DNA of 64,000 bases from an uncultured Rikenellaceae bacterium (GTDB lineage: Bacteria > Bacteroidota > Bacteroidia > Bacteroidales > Rikenellaceae): NCBI GenBank assembly GCA_910577285.1, contig CAJTLO010000001.1, positions 17,095 through 81,094 on the forward strand. The letters are read 5' to 3'. Position numbers and translations under genes: made by a program. This document shows positions 1-8,804 of this stretch, in pieces (the stretch's first letter is position 1; every line of letters starts with the position of its first letter). The notes under the pieces were generated by a model. That model was given only the letters and a program-made list of their open reading frames with translations. It was not told where the DNA came from and did not search any database.

Positions 1-75
1 GCGTCGGGCGAGACGGGTGCGGTCGTTCCCGAGGTCGGGGTGTTGCCGGTGCGGATGTTCTCCGGGGGGCTGTGG
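1..75. repeat. 75-bp direct repeat, copy 1
   Basis: This stretch recurs at 233-307 with a single mismatch (T at 56, C in the other copy). The offset is 232 bp, so the window may begin inside a longer tandem array. I see no convincing gene in 1-600: the open frames there are GC-rich, mutually overlapping and resemble no family I know. Confidence 0.85.
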
Positions 76-232
76 GGCTCCCGTGCAGCGGCACATATCC
101 CGATGCGGGTGCAGGTGAGGTTGCTGCGGCGCACGAATTGGCGCGGTGCGATCGGTCCGGTTGTCGCGCACGGGCAGCGGAGCGGAAGCCTTTGGGGAAG
201 AGATGGCAGGTGTTTCCCGGAGCGGCCGTCGG

Positions 233-307
233 GCGTCGGGCGAGACGGGTGCGGTCGTTCCCGAGGTCGGGGTGTTGCCGGTGCGGACGTTCTCCGGGGG
301 GCTGTGG
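233..307. repeat. 75-bp direct repeat, copy 2
   Basis: This is the second copy of the unit at 1-75, with one mismatch. The two copies diverge immediately after position 307, so the end of the unit is sharp on that side. The sequence between the copies (76-232) shows no recognisable gene. Confidence 0.85.
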
Positions 308-580
308 TGCTTTTCTCGGATTTTCCGGTGGTCGTCCGAGTCGTTTTCCGGTCGTTTCACGTGTCGTCGCCCCGAAACGGAGACTCCTCTTTTCTTTTGT
401 CGGTTGTCGGAAGTTCCCGCTTTTGTCCCTTTCCTTGCCTTTGTCCGTGTGTTCCCGCACTCGTTGTCGTTCCTCTCCCGATTCCTTTTCCGATTTCTTT
501 CCCTTCTGCGTAGCGGGAATCCGCTTGCGGGAGTTTTTTCTCCGGGCTGCTGCGGAGTCGGGCGTTTTGCCGTGCTTTCG

Positions 581-612
581 TTTGCGGCGGAAAAGAGATT
601 CGATTACTTTTG
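581..612 (+). promoter_or_regulatory. Bacteroidota-type promoter for the HxlR gene
   Basis: TTTG at 581-584 is followed after exactly 20 bp by TACTTTTG at 605-612. This matches the Bacteroidota -33/-7 consensus (TTG, 19-21 bp, TAnnTTTG). Transcription would start near 618. That excludes the possible TTG start codon at 610 and favours the ATG at 634. Confidence 0.7.
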
Positions 613-633
613 TATACTATAATTCGCGGTCGT

Positions 634-1005
634 ATGGAGAGAAGCAGGACGGAGAGTGCGTTGTTTCCCGGGTGCCCGATACGAAACGTATTGGCCCGCA
701 TAGGCGACAAATGGTCGCTTCTGGTGCTTTATACGCTCGAAAGGGCGGGAGAGCCCATGCGTTTCGGCGCTTTGCGCAAAGCCCTTCCCGATATTTCGCA
801 GAAGATGCTGACCGTTACGTTGCGGACGTTGGAGCAGGACGGCTATCTGACCCGGAAGGTCTGGCCGGAGGTGCCGCCGCGTGTGGAGTATGCCCTGACC
901 GAGCGTGCGCGGTCGTTGTTGCCGCATATCAACGGCCTCATCGCCTGGGCTGCGGAACACATGGAGGCGATCAAAGAGGAGCGCACCGCACCTCGGAACA
1001 TGTAG
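634..1005 (+). CDS. HxlR-family winged-helix transcriptional regulator
   Basis: The product is about 123 residues, the usual length for HxlR-type DNA-binding proteins, which often sense redox or electrophilic stress. The N-terminal FPGCPIRNVL segment carries the family's conserved cysteine. It is followed by IGDKWSLLVLYTL and by the winged helix (LPDISQKMLTVTLRTLEQDG, then a wing with RVEYALTERARSLLP). The ATG at 634 is preferred because the promoter overlaps the upstream TTG. No target gene is obvious; the next gene is a TetR regulator 470 bp downstream on the same strand. The family call is secure; the signal sensed is unknown. Confidence 0.9.
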   Translation: MERSRTESALFPGCPIRNVLARIGDKWSLLVLYTLERAGEPMRFGALRKALPDISQKMLTVTLRTLEQDGYLTRKVWPEVPPRVEYALTERARSLLPHINGLIAWAAEHMEAIKEERTAPRNM

Positions 1006-1476
1006 CGGCAGGCCCGGGGGAGTTTTCGGTGGCGGCCTTTTCGCCTCGTCCGGCGGCGTTTTGCCGTGCCGTCGCACGAGGGGGCGACACCTGCTTGCCG
1101 GTCGGTCGCAACCGTCGGGTTGCCTCTTTGCTTCGGGGGCGGCATCGGCCGATCTTCCCCGCAGCTCGGGTCGTTCCGGTTTCCCGGTGCCGGGCCGGTC
1201 GGCGGATCGTCTTCCCGACCGCAGGGGAGTTCCCGTTCATCGGGCATTATTTCCGTTTTACCTATTATATTGTTGGAGGTGACTTCCGCCGGAAGTACAT
1301 TTGTGCATTCCGGCCGGGGATGCTCCGCAGGAGGTCGGCAACGGGCTGCCGGGGAATTTATTGTCCCGCAGAGAAGGTTCTTAAAAAAATTGAAAAACAC
1401 CCGTGAAACACGAAAACTTTTTTTGTTTTTCGAGTTTTCATCGTAAATTTGTCGCGTCAAAAAAGTATCGGGAGCA
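1006..1476. other. Intergenic region with two candidate promoters
   Basis: No convincing gene lies here. TTG at 1273-1275, a 20-bp spacer and TACATTTG at 1296-1303 form a consensus promoter. A second motif, TAAATTTG at 1444-1451 with a TTTG 18 bp upstream (1422-1425), lies close to the tetR start. A 28-codon frame (1320-1406) follows the first promoter but resembles nothing known. Confidence 0.5.
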
Positions 1477-2103
1477 ATGGATGTCAGGGAGAGGGTGATC
1501 ATCGAGGCCACGCGCCTGTTTTCCGAGATGGGGATCAAGTCGGTCCGTATGGACGATATCGCCGAGGCCTGCGGTATCTCCAAACGCACGCTCTATGAGC
1601 ATTTCGTCGATCGGGAGGATTTGGTCCGTCAGTCGATCTGCTATCATATCCGTAGGCACGAGCAGCAGATGCTCGAACAGATGAAGGAGGCTGCGAACGT
1701 CATCGACGAGTTCTGGATCTTGTTCGGTCACGGTTCGGAGTTCAAGTCGTCCACCCGGATGGTGACGCTCGATCTGCTGAAGTTCTATCCGAAGATATTC
1801 GACGAGGTGATGCGCAACCAGTACGAAGCGTTCGTCCGCGGCAACGAGGTGCGGCTTCGGCGGGGAATCGAACAGGGACTTGTGCTGAAGAGGATCGATG
1901 TGACTTTCGTGGCGCGGAGCCTCACGCGCTACCTCTACGGTCTGCATCAGGATTTTTCGGATATCGTCATCTCTTCCCGGGTGGACGGCAATAAATCCGA
2001 ACCGCGGCCGTTACAACTGGCGATCATGTACTTCGTGCGGGGCATAACCACCGATGAGGGAAGGCGATACATCGACGGGAATATTTTGAAAGGGATAGAA
2101 TAA
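1477..2103 (+). CDS. TetR/AcrR-family transcriptional regulator of the efflux operon
   Basis: The protein has 208 residues with an N-terminal TetR helix-turn-helix at about residues 8-52 (motif MDDIAEACGISKRTLYEHF). The C-terminal ligand domain is diverged, as is normal for the family. The gene is 22 bp upstream of a tolC-like gene and heads the run of efflux genes on the same strand, so it is most likely the local repressor of this RND pump. The start ATG is supported by GGAG just upstream and by TAAATTTG at 1444-1451. The inducer cannot be read from the sequence. Confidence 0.93.
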   Translation: MDVRERVIIEATRLFSEMGIKSVRMDDIAEACGISKRTLYEHFVDREDLVRQSICYHIRRHEQQMLEQMKEAANVIDEFWILFGHGSEFKSSTRMVTLDLLKFYPKIFDEVMRNQYEAFVRGNEVRLRRGIEQGLVLKRIDVTFVARSLTRYLYGLHQDFSDIVISSRVDGNKSEPRPLQLAIMYFVRGITTDEGRRYIDGNILKGIE

Positions 2104-2125
2104 TATAAAGAAAATCAGGTTAGTG

Positions 2126-3511
2126 ATGAAAAGAGTATTTTTAACCGTTTGTGCGTTGCTCTCCGCCGCCGCGCTCGCCGCGCAGGAGCCGGTGCGGCCG
2201 CAGACCGTGACGCTTACGCTCGACCAGGCGATCGAGATTGCCCTGAGCGAGAACCCGACGATCCGGATCGCCGACATGGCCATCGAGCGCCAGGAGTATG
2301 TGCGCAAGGAGACCGTGGGCAATCTGCTGCCTTCGCTTTCGGCGTCGGGCCAGTACAGCTACTCCATTATCAAGCAGAAGATGGCCAAGAGCGGACTTTC
2401 GTTCGGTGCCGACAATACGGTCACCATCGGGGCCAACCTGAACGTACCCCTCTTCGTGCCGGCGGTCTACGCCTCCATGAAACTCAACGACGCCCAGATC
2501 GCCGAGGCCGTCGAAACGGCCCGCTCCTCGCGGGTGAATATGGTCAACGAGGTGCGGAAAGCCTACTACAACATCCTCCTTTTGCAGGAGTCGCTGGGCG
2601 TGCTGCGCGAGAGCGAGGAGATCATGCGCCAGACGGTGGACAATACGCGGAGGATGTACGAGGCGGAGCTCGGTTCGGAGTACGACTACATCACGGCCCA
2701 GTCCAACCTGAGCGCCATCCTGCCGAACATCATTCAGACGGAAGGTTCGATGGAGGTGGCACGCCTTTACATGCGCATGCTCCTCAGCCTGCCCGAAGAG
2801 GTGGCCATCGAGCTGGTGGGCGACCTGGGTTCCTATTCGGAGGAGATTCGTAACCGGCCGGAAGCCTACTCCACCGACGTGAGCAACAACAGCGATTTGA
2901 GGCTTCTCGACATTCAGGAGCGCATGCTGGAGGCGCAGTTGCGGATTACCAATGCGCAACGGATGCCTACGCTGGCGGCGTTCGGTACGTTCAGTCTCTA
3001 CGGTAACGACATGCCCGAAATCAATTTCGGCAATATGGGGGGCGGCGCCGCGGCGAGCTCTTCCAACCAGTTCTGGTGGCAGCATCCGGCGAGCGTGGGG
3101 CTCTCCATCTCCATCCCCATCTTCTCCGGCAACAAGATAAACAACCAGGCCAAACAGGCGAAAATCGCCATCGAGCAGCTCCGCATGCAGCGCGAGTATA
3201 TGGAGGAGTCCACGGGCATGCAGGTGCGCACTTCCATCAGCAACCTCACCACCGCCCGCAGCAAAATGCAGGCCAACGCGATTGCGATGACGCAGGCCCA
3301 GAAGGCATACGATATCATGGATGCCCGTTACACGGGCGGTGCGGGGACCATTCTGGAACTCAACTCCGCGCAGCTTCAGTTGACGCAGGCGCAGCTCAAC
3401 TACAGGCAGGCCGTATACGACTACCTCGCTGCCGAGGCCGATTACGAGAAGATCATCGGCCGGGACTACGATGTGCCCGAAGCGGAGGAGAGGAACGAGC
3501 TGGGAAAATAA
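2126..3511 (+). CDS. TolC-family outer-membrane efflux channel
   Basis: This 461-residue protein is the outer-membrane exit duct of a tripartite efflux pump. It starts with a Sec signal peptide ending near ALAAQEP. Two repeated helical halves follow, typical of the OEP family, for example TLTLDQAIEIALSENPTIR near the N terminus and GAGTILELNSAQLQLTQAQL near the C terminus. A GTG lies directly before the chosen ATG, but the ATG gives the cleaner signal peptide. The adaptor and RND genes follow at once, so the three should form one pump. Confidence 0.93.
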   Translation: MKRVFLTVCALLSAAALAAQEPVRPQTVTLTLDQAIEIALSENPTIRIADMAIERQEYVRKETVGNLLPSLSASGQYSYSIIKQKMAKSGLSFGADNTVTIGANLNVPLFVPAVYASMKLNDAQIAEAVETARSSRVNMVNEVRKAYYNILLLQESLGVLRESEEIMRQTVDNTRRMYEAELGSEYDYITAQSNLSAILPNIIQTEGSMEVARLYMRMLLSLPEEVAIELVGDLGSYSEEIRNRPEAYSTDVSNNSDLRLLDIQERMLEAQLRITNAQRMPTLAAFGTFSLYGNDMPEINFGNMGGGAAASSSNQFWWQHPASVGLSISIPIFSGNKINNQAKQAKIAIEQLRMQREYMEESTGMQVRTSISNLTTARSKMQANAIAMTQAQKAYDIMDARYTGGAGTILELNSAQLQLTQAQLNYRQAVYDYLAAEADYEKIIGRDYDVPEAEERNELGK

Positions 3512-3538
3512 GTAAGTAAAATATATTTGGTGATTATC

Positions 3539-4603
3539 ATGAGAAAAAGTCTTTTGGTCGCAGCAGCGATCGTGTCGGTGGTGTCTTTTGCCGGCGTGTC
3601 GGTATTGACTTTTACCAGCTGTAAGGGAAAGAGCAAGACCGAGGCCGTGGGTAGCGTCGAAGAGTTGCCTTCGGTGAAGATAGAGCGGTCCTACAGGGAG
3701 AAGGTGGCCCAGTCGGTGGACTTTACGGCCAACCTGGAGGCCTACAAGCAGACCTATATCATCCCCTCGATCTCGGCCCGCATCGAGAAGCTGAACGTGG
3801 ATGTGGGCGACAAGGTCCGCAAGGGACAGATCCTGGCCGAGCTGGACAAGACGCAGTACAATACCAACGCGTTGCAGCTGGCCAATGCCGAACTCAATTT
3901 CGCCCGCATGCAGCCGGTCTATGAAACGGGAGGCATCTCCAAACAGGAGATCGATGCCGCGCAAACCAACATCGACGTGCTGAAGGAGACGGTGGCGAAT
4001 CTGGAGGAGAACGTGAGGCTCCGCAGTCCGTTCGACGGCGTGGTGACGATGCGCAACAACGAGGAGGGCGACCTCTTCTCGGCCATGAGCGGAACGGGCA
4101 TCTATCAGGTGATGCAGATGAGCCCGCTCAAGGCCTATGTGTTCGTGTCGGAGCAGTACTTCCCGCAGGTATATGCAGGGATGCCCGTCGAGGTGCGGGT
4201 GGATGTCTATCCCGACCGGGAGTTTACCGGCAAGGTAAGCCGCATCGCTCCCTCCATCGACCCCTCTTCGCGTACCTTCAAGGTGGAGGTGACGGTTCCC
4301 AATGCCGAGCTGACGCTCCGTCCGGGCATGTACGCCCGTACGACCTTCAACATGGGCGAGGTCGATAACGTGACGGTGCTCGACGTGGCCGTGCAGCGTC
4401 TTACGGGAACGAACGACAAGTATGTCTACGTCCTCAAGGACGACGATACGGTGGAGAGCCGTTTCGTGACCACGGGCCGTCAGGTAGGCGACCGGGTGGA
4501 GATCCTGTCCGGCCTGTCGGAAGACGAGAAGGTGGTGATCGCCGGTGCCGCCCGTCTGCTCGACGGGGTGAAGGTGCAGGTCGTCGACGGCGTGCAGGAG
4601 TAG
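3539..4603 (+). CDS. RND efflux periplasmic adaptor (membrane fusion protein), probable lipoprotein
   Basis: The 354-residue protein links an inner-membrane RND pump to TolC. It has an N-terminal hydrophobic segment ending in FTSCKGK, a plausible lipidation cysteine. The biotinyl-lipoyl-like hairpin follows (ARIEKLNVDVGDKVRKGQIL, later RSPFDGVVTMRNNEEGD), then a beta-barrel domain and a C-terminal membrane-proximal domain. Upstream in-frame TTG/GTG codons exist, but the ATG at 3539 gives a normal signal peptide. It lies between tolC and the RND gene in the operon. Confidence 0.93.
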   Translation: MRKSLLVAAAIVSVVSFAGVSVLTFTSCKGKSKTEAVGSVEELPSVKIERSYREKVAQSVDFTANLEAYKQTYIIPSISARIEKLNVDVGDKVRKGQILAELDKTQYNTNALQLANAELNFARMQPVYETGGISKQEIDAAQTNIDVLKETVANLEENVRLRSPFDGVVTMRNNEEGDLFSAMSGTGIYQVMQMSPLKAYVFVSEQYFPQVYAGMPVEVRVDVYPDREFTGKVSRIAPSIDPSSRTFKVEVTVPNAELTLRPGMYARTTFNMGEVDNVTVLDVAVQRLTGTNDKYVYVLKDDDTVESRFVTTGRQVGDRVEILSGLSEDEKVVIAGAARLLDGVKVQVVDGVQE

Positions 4604-4611
4604 GGTTTCCC

Positions 4612-4635
4612 GTCCGGGCGGGGAGCCGCCCGGAC
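4612..4635. promoter_or_regulatory. Intercistronic GC-rich hairpin
   Basis: GTCCGGGCGG and CCGCCCGGAC form a perfect 10-bp stem with a GGAG loop in the gap between the adaptor and RND genes. There is no T-run, so it is more likely an RNA-stability or expression-balancing element than a full terminator. A related hairpin with the same CCGGGCGG core lies after pyrC (14355-14371). Confidence 0.5.
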
Positions 4636-4666
4636 CATTCAAACACCAACCAAACAAGGATAACGT

Positions 4667-7600
4667 ATGAAGATATATGAGAGTGCGGTCAGGAAACCGA
4701 TTTCTACGGTCCTGATCTTCCTGATGGTGATGATCCTCGGTATTTTCTCGCTGAGCAACCTCGCCGTCGACATGTATCCGGAGATGGATATGCCCACCAT
4801 TTCGGTCATCACGACCTACGAGGGGGCCAATGCCGCGGATATAGAGACCAACGTCACCCGTGTGCTGGAGGACAACCTCAACACGGTGGACAACCTGAAG
4901 AAGATCACCTCCAAGTCGTCGGACAACTTCTCGCTCATCGCGCTGGAGTTCGAGTGGGGCAGCGACCTGGACGTGGCGGCCAACGACATCCGCGACGCCA
5001 TCGACCGGGTGAGCTCCTTCCTGCCCGATGAGGTGGACAATCCCACGATATTCAAGTTCAGCAGCTCCATGATTCCGGTGATGGTGCTTTCGGTGACGGC
5101 CGACAAGAGCTACAACGGGCTTTACAAACTGTTGGACGACCAGCTGGTCAACCGCCTCAACCGTGTCAACGGCGTCGGTTCGGTCAGCATGATGGGAGCA
5201 CCCGAGCGCGAGATACAGGTCTATGTGGACCCGCGCAAAATGGAGGCCTACAACCTGACCGTAGAACAGCTCGGGCAGATCATCGCCGCCGAGAACATCA
5301 ACATTCCGGCCGGTACGATCGACATCGGAAACAATACCATCAACGTCAAGACCGACGGGGAGTTCTCCTCGAGCGACGACCTCTACGGCATTCTGGTGAC
5401 CAGTTTCGGCGGACGCGACATCTTCCTGCGCGATGTGGCCGAGATCAACGATACGCTGGAGGAGGAGACGCTCGACGAGCGCATCAACGGCCGCAAGGGC
5501 GTGCGCATCGTGGTGCAGAAGCAGTCGGGAGCCAACACGGTCAACATCGTGGACCAGGTGATGGCCGCCCTGCCGGGCATCGAGAAGAACCTGCCCAGCG
5601 ATATCTCGATCAGTGTCCTGATGGACGGTTCGGAGAACATCCGCGACAGTATCTCCTCGCTCACGGAGACCATCATGTTCGCGTTCATTTTCGTGATTCT
5701 GGTCGTGCTCTTCTTCCTGGGACGGTGGCGGGCCACGCTCATCATCTGCGTGACGATCCCGATCTCGTTGCTGTCGGGTTTCATCTACCTCTACCTCACC
5801 GGTTCGACCATCAACATCATCTCCCTCAGTTCGCTCTCCATTGCCATCGGTATGGTGGTGGACGACGCCATCGTGGTGCTCGAAAACATCACCACCCACA
5901 TGGAGAAGGGCTCTTCGCCCCGGGAGGCCGCCATCTACGGTACCAACGAGGTGTGGCTCTCGGTTATCGTCACTACGCTCACGGTGGTGGCCGTGTTCTT
6001 GCCGCTGACCCTCGTTTCGGGTATGTCGGGCATCCTCTTCCGGGAGCTGGGCTGGATGGTTTCCATCATCGTGACGGTGTCGACCGTGACGGCCATCTCG
6101 CTCACGCCGATGCTCTCCTCGCAGCTCCTTCGGGGCAACTACATGCACAGCTACAAAGGTCTCGGGGTGATCTTCAAACCGGTGGACCGCTTCCTGGATA
6201 ACCTCGACAACTGGTATGCCTCGATCATCACCTGGGCGGTGCGTCACCGTTCGGTGGTGATGGGAATCGTGCTCGCCATCTTCTGCGTGGGTCTTTTCGT
6301 GGCCACCAAGGTGCCGACCGACTTCATGCCCGTCTCCGACAACGGTTCGATCAGCATGAAGGTGGAACTCGAACAGAATACCGGACTCGAATATACGAAG
6401 AAGATCGCCCGGCAGATCGATACAATCATCTACAACAAGTATCCCTATGTCGAGCGCGTGTCGGCCAGTGCCGGCGCCTCCTCCAAGACGACCGCTTTCT
6501 CGGCCATGAGTACTTCGGGGTCGTATATCATCAACTATACGCTGAAGTTCCCGAAGTCCCACGAGCGCGAGAAGTCGATCTTCCTCATCAGCGATGAGCT
6601 GCGTGCCGAGCTGGCGAAGATCCCCGAGCTGAAGCGCTTCAACGTGATTCCTGGCGGCGGTCAGGGCGGTGGCGGCGGTGTCGGCAGCGCGGCGAACGTG
6701 GAGGTGAAGGTGTTCGGCTACGACTTCGACGAAACGAATGCCATAGCGGCCGACCTCAAGAGCAAGATGGAGAAACTCGACGGTGCACGCGACGTGATCA
6801 TCTCCCGCGAGGACATGCGTCCTGAGTTCAACGTGAAGCTCGACCGCAACATGCTGGCCTATTACGGACTCAACAGCTCGACGGTGTCGATGGCCATCCG
6901 CAACCGGATCAACGGATACACCGCCAGCAAGTACCGCGAGGACGGCGACGAGTACGACATCGTGGTGCGCTATGCCAAACCCTACCGCCTTTCGGTGCAG
7001 GATATAGAGAACATCATTCTTTACAACTCGGCCGGCAAAGCCATCCGTGTGGGCGACGTGGGCACCGTATTGGAGGAGTTCGCTCCGCCTACCATCGAAC
7101 GCGAGAACCGGCAGAGGATCGTGAAAGTGACCATGATGCTCGGCGACGGGGTTGCCCTGGGCGAAGTGGTGGAGGATGTGAACGCCGTACTGAACAGCTA
7201 CGAGCTGCCCGACAACGTCTTCATCGAGGTGGGCGGTACGCTGGAGGATCAGCAGGAGTCGTTCGGCGACCTCATCGTACTCTTCACGCTGATCGTGATT
7301 CTGGTATACGTGGTGATGGCCACGCAGTTCGAGTCGTTCGTGAATCCCTTCATCATCATGATCACCATCCTGCTCGCCGTACCGGGCGTCTTCTTCGCCC
7401 TCTTCATGACGGGTACTTCGCTGAGCCTTATGGCGCTTCTGGGCGGTATCATGCTGGTGGGTATCGTGGTGAAGAGCGGTATCGTGATGGTGGACTATAC
7501 CAACCTGCTGCGCGAACGCGGCTACGGCATCAACCAGGCCGTGATCGCGGCCGGAAAGAGCCGTCTGCGTCCGGTGCTGATGACGGCGCTCACCACGATC

Positions 7601-7813
7601 CTCGGTATGTTGCCCATGGCGATCGGTCTGGGCGAAGGGTCGGAGCTCTGGCAGCCGATGGGTGTGGCCGTCATAGGCGGTCTTACCTTCTCGACCATCC
7701 TGACGCTCGTGGCCGTACCGGTCATGTACTCGATCTTCGGCGGGGCCGGTGTGAAGCGTCGTCGTCGCATGATGCGGGAGGCATATATCGACAACACCGT
7801 TCCCGAAGCATAA
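4667..7813 (+). CDS. RND multidrug efflux transporter (HAE1/AcrB-like inner-membrane pump)
   Basis: At 1048 residues this is a full-length AcrB/MexB-type proton-driven exporter. It has the N-terminal transmembrane helix, two large periplasmic loops and two bundles of membrane helices. The proton-relay aspartate pair is present in IAIGMVVDDAIVVLENI. The second half ends its helix bundle with a motif around GIVVKSGIVMVDYTN. A glycine-rich loop (GGGQGGGGGVG, around residues 663-673) is present in the second periplasmic domain. It works with the preceding TolC and adaptor products. The substrate cannot be predicted. Confidence 0.95.
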   Translation: MKIYESAVRKPISTVLIFLMVMILGIFSLSNLAVDMYPEMDMPTISVITTYEGANAADIETNVTRVLEDNLNTVDNLKKITSKSSDNFSLIALEFEWGSDLDVAANDIRDAIDRVSSFLPDEVDNPTIFKFSSSMIPVMVLSVTADKSYNGLYKLLDDQLVNRLNRVNGVGSVSMMGAPEREIQVYVDPRKMEAYNLTVEQLGQIIAAENINIPAGTIDIGNNTINVKTDGEFSSSDDLYGILVTSFGGRDIFLRDVAEINDTLEEETLDERINGRKGVRIVVQKQSGANTVNIVDQVMAALPGIEKNLPSDISISVLMDGSENIRDSISSLTETIMFAFIFVILVVLFFLGRWRATLIICVTIPISLLSGFIYLYLTGSTINIISLSSLSIAIGMVVDDAIVVLENITTHMEKGSSPREAAIYGTNEVWLSVIVTTLTVVAVFLPLTLVSGMSGILFRELGWMVSIIVTVSTVTAISLTPMLSSQLLRGNYMHSYKGLGVIFKPVDRFLDNLDNWYASIITWAVRHRSVVMGIVLAIFCVGLFVATKVPTDFMPVSDNGSISMKVELEQNTGLEYTKKIARQIDTIIYNKYPYVERVSASAGASSKTTAFSAMSTSGSYIINYTLKFPKSHEREKSIFLISDELRAELAKIPELKRFNVIPGGGQGGGGGVGSAANVEVKVFGYDFDETNAIAADLKSKMEKLDGARDVIISREDMRPEFNVKLDRNMLAYYGLNSSTVSMAIRNRINGYTASKYREDGDEYDIVVRYAKPYRLSVQDIENIILYNSAGKAIRVGDVGTVLEEFAPPTIERENRQRIVKVTMMLGDGVALGEVVEDVNAVLNSYELPDNVFIEVGGTLEDQQESFGDLIVLFTLIVILVYVVMATQFESFVNPFIIMITILLAVPGVFFALFMTGTSLSLMALLGGIMLVGIVVKSGIVMVDYTNLLRERGYGINQAVIAAGKSRLRPVLMTALTTILGMLPMAIGLGEGSELWQPMGVAVIGGLTFSTILTLVAVPVMYSIFGGAGVKRRRRMMREAYIDNTVPEA

Positions 7814-7824
7814 ACGTCGTTTTC

Positions 7825-7845
7825 CCGGCGGGAACCTCCCGCCGG
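7825..7845. promoter_or_regulatory. Intercistronic hairpin
   Basis: A perfect 9-bp stem (CCGGCGGGA with TCCCGCCGG, loop ACC) followed by AAAAA lies between the RND gene and the small downstream gene. It has no T-run on the plus strand, so I read it as a processing or stability element. Confidence 0.45.
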
Positions 7846-7873
7846 AAAAACTTAAATCAAGCATAGCAATACG

Positions 7874-8167
7874 ATGAAAGCACTGTTCATTTCCTATAAT
7901 ATGACGCTTACCGAGCGTGTGGAGGGGTTGCTCGACCACTATACCGTCCGCGGCTTCACGCTCTTTCCGCTGACGCACGGCCGCGGCTCCTTCGACGGCG
8001 AACCCCATATGGGTACCCATACGTGGCCGGCCATGAATTCCACCATCATCGCCATGGTGGAGGACGAGAAGATGCCGCGGGTGATGGAGGCGTTGCGCAA
8101 ACTCGAAAAGGAGACCCAATTGCAGGGCATGCGTGCCTTCGTGTGGGATGTGACCGACACGTTGTAG
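7874..8167 (+). CDS. PG0541-like, PII-like transporter-associated small protein
   Basis: This 97-residue protein resembles the PII-like family known as PG0541 transporter-associated proteins, found beside RND transporters in Bacteroidota. It is a small alpha/beta protein beginning MKALFISYNMTLTERV and ending in a beta-strand FVWDVTDTL, with no signal peptide or membrane segment. It is last in the efflux operon and is followed by a strong terminator. A cytoplasmic regulatory role for the pump is inferred from position and fold; the function is not established. Confidence 0.75.
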   Translation: MKALFISYNMTLTERVEGLLDHYTVRGFTLFPLTHGRGSFDGEPHMGTHTWPAMNSTIIAMVEDEKMPRVMEALRKLEKETQLQGMRAFVWDVTDTL

Positions 8168-8188
8168 CTTCTCCGGTGCAACCGGTTA

Positions 8189-8220
8189 GCGGCGGAATCT
8201 TCATTCCGCCGCTTTTTTTT
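8189..8220 (+). terminator. Rho-independent terminator of the efflux operon
   Basis: A perfect 10-bp stem (GCGGCGGAAT with ATTCCGCCGC, loop CTTC) is followed by eight Ts, 22 bp after the last stop codon of the efflux operon. Confidence 0.92.
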
Positions 8221-8365
8221 CGTCGGAGCCTGAGGGTTGCGGGAATAGCCTTTGCGGCCTTTGCCGCGGAACCCGGGACCTTCGCCTGGGGCCGGGCGGT
8301 TGGAGTCTGCCGTTTTTTGTGATCGGGAGCGAAGAGTAGTGGAAATCCTTGCGGCGCGGTACGGA

Positions 8366-8441
8366 GTCCGTGCAGGCGAGCGGTTGCGGCGGCTGGGTCG
8401 TGTCGGGGGCGATGGATGTGCACCGTCCCGGATCGACGGGG
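8366..8441. repeat. Direct repeat in non-coding spacer, copy 1
   Basis: This 76-bp segment recurs at 8646-8717 with perfect identity except for a 3-base (GGC) and a 1-base (G) length difference. The spacer 8221-8804 shows no recognisable gene. Confidence 0.85.
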
Positions 8442-8645
8442 CGGCATGGAATACGCGGAGTGGGCGTGGGTATGGGGATGCGGTGCGACTACGATGTCGG
8501 ATGTGACGGATGACGCGGAATCGTTGCCGCCGAAGCGGGCGGCGGGTTAACGGTTCCTGTCATTTCCGCAAGGGACGGTTTGTGCGATTCCAGCCGTTTC
8601 CGAAGGGAAGGGAGTGTGGGGTTTCTGCCGTTTCCGACGGGAGCG

Positions 8646-8717
8646 GTCCGTGCAGGCGAGCGGTTGCGGCTGGGTCGTGTCGGGGCGATGGATGTGCACC
8701 GTCCCGGATCGACGGGG
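8646..8717. repeat. Direct repeat in non-coding spacer, copy 2
   Basis: This 72-bp copy of the 8366-8441 unit differs only by missing four bases at two places. The copies start 280 bp apart. Confidence 0.85.
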
Positions 8718-8739
8718 AGCGGGTCGTGGTGACGGATCG

Positions 8740-8771
8740 AACAAGGGCGTACCGTATGGTACGCCCTTGTT
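8740..8771 (-). terminator. Hairpin downstream of the BACON-like gene
   Basis: A perfect 14-bp stem (8740-8753 with 8758-8771, loop GTAT) lies 33 bp past the stop codon of the minus-strand gene. Neither strand has a good T-run, so terminator function is likely but unproven. Confidence 0.6.
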
Positions 8772-8804
8772 CTGTCAGGTTGCGGCGCTGCGGGGCACCG
8801 CGCA

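Noticed and set aside
610..633. TTG start for the HxlR gene
   Set aside because: The TTG lies inside the -7 promoter element (605-612), so it would not be in the transcript.
2141..8119. A very long (1992-codon) open frame on the minus strand opposite the efflux genes
   Set aside because: It is antisense to the TolC, adaptor and RND genes, which match known families along their full length. The predicted protein is His/Arg/Asp-rich with no recognisable domain, as expected of an antisense artefact in GC-rich DNA.
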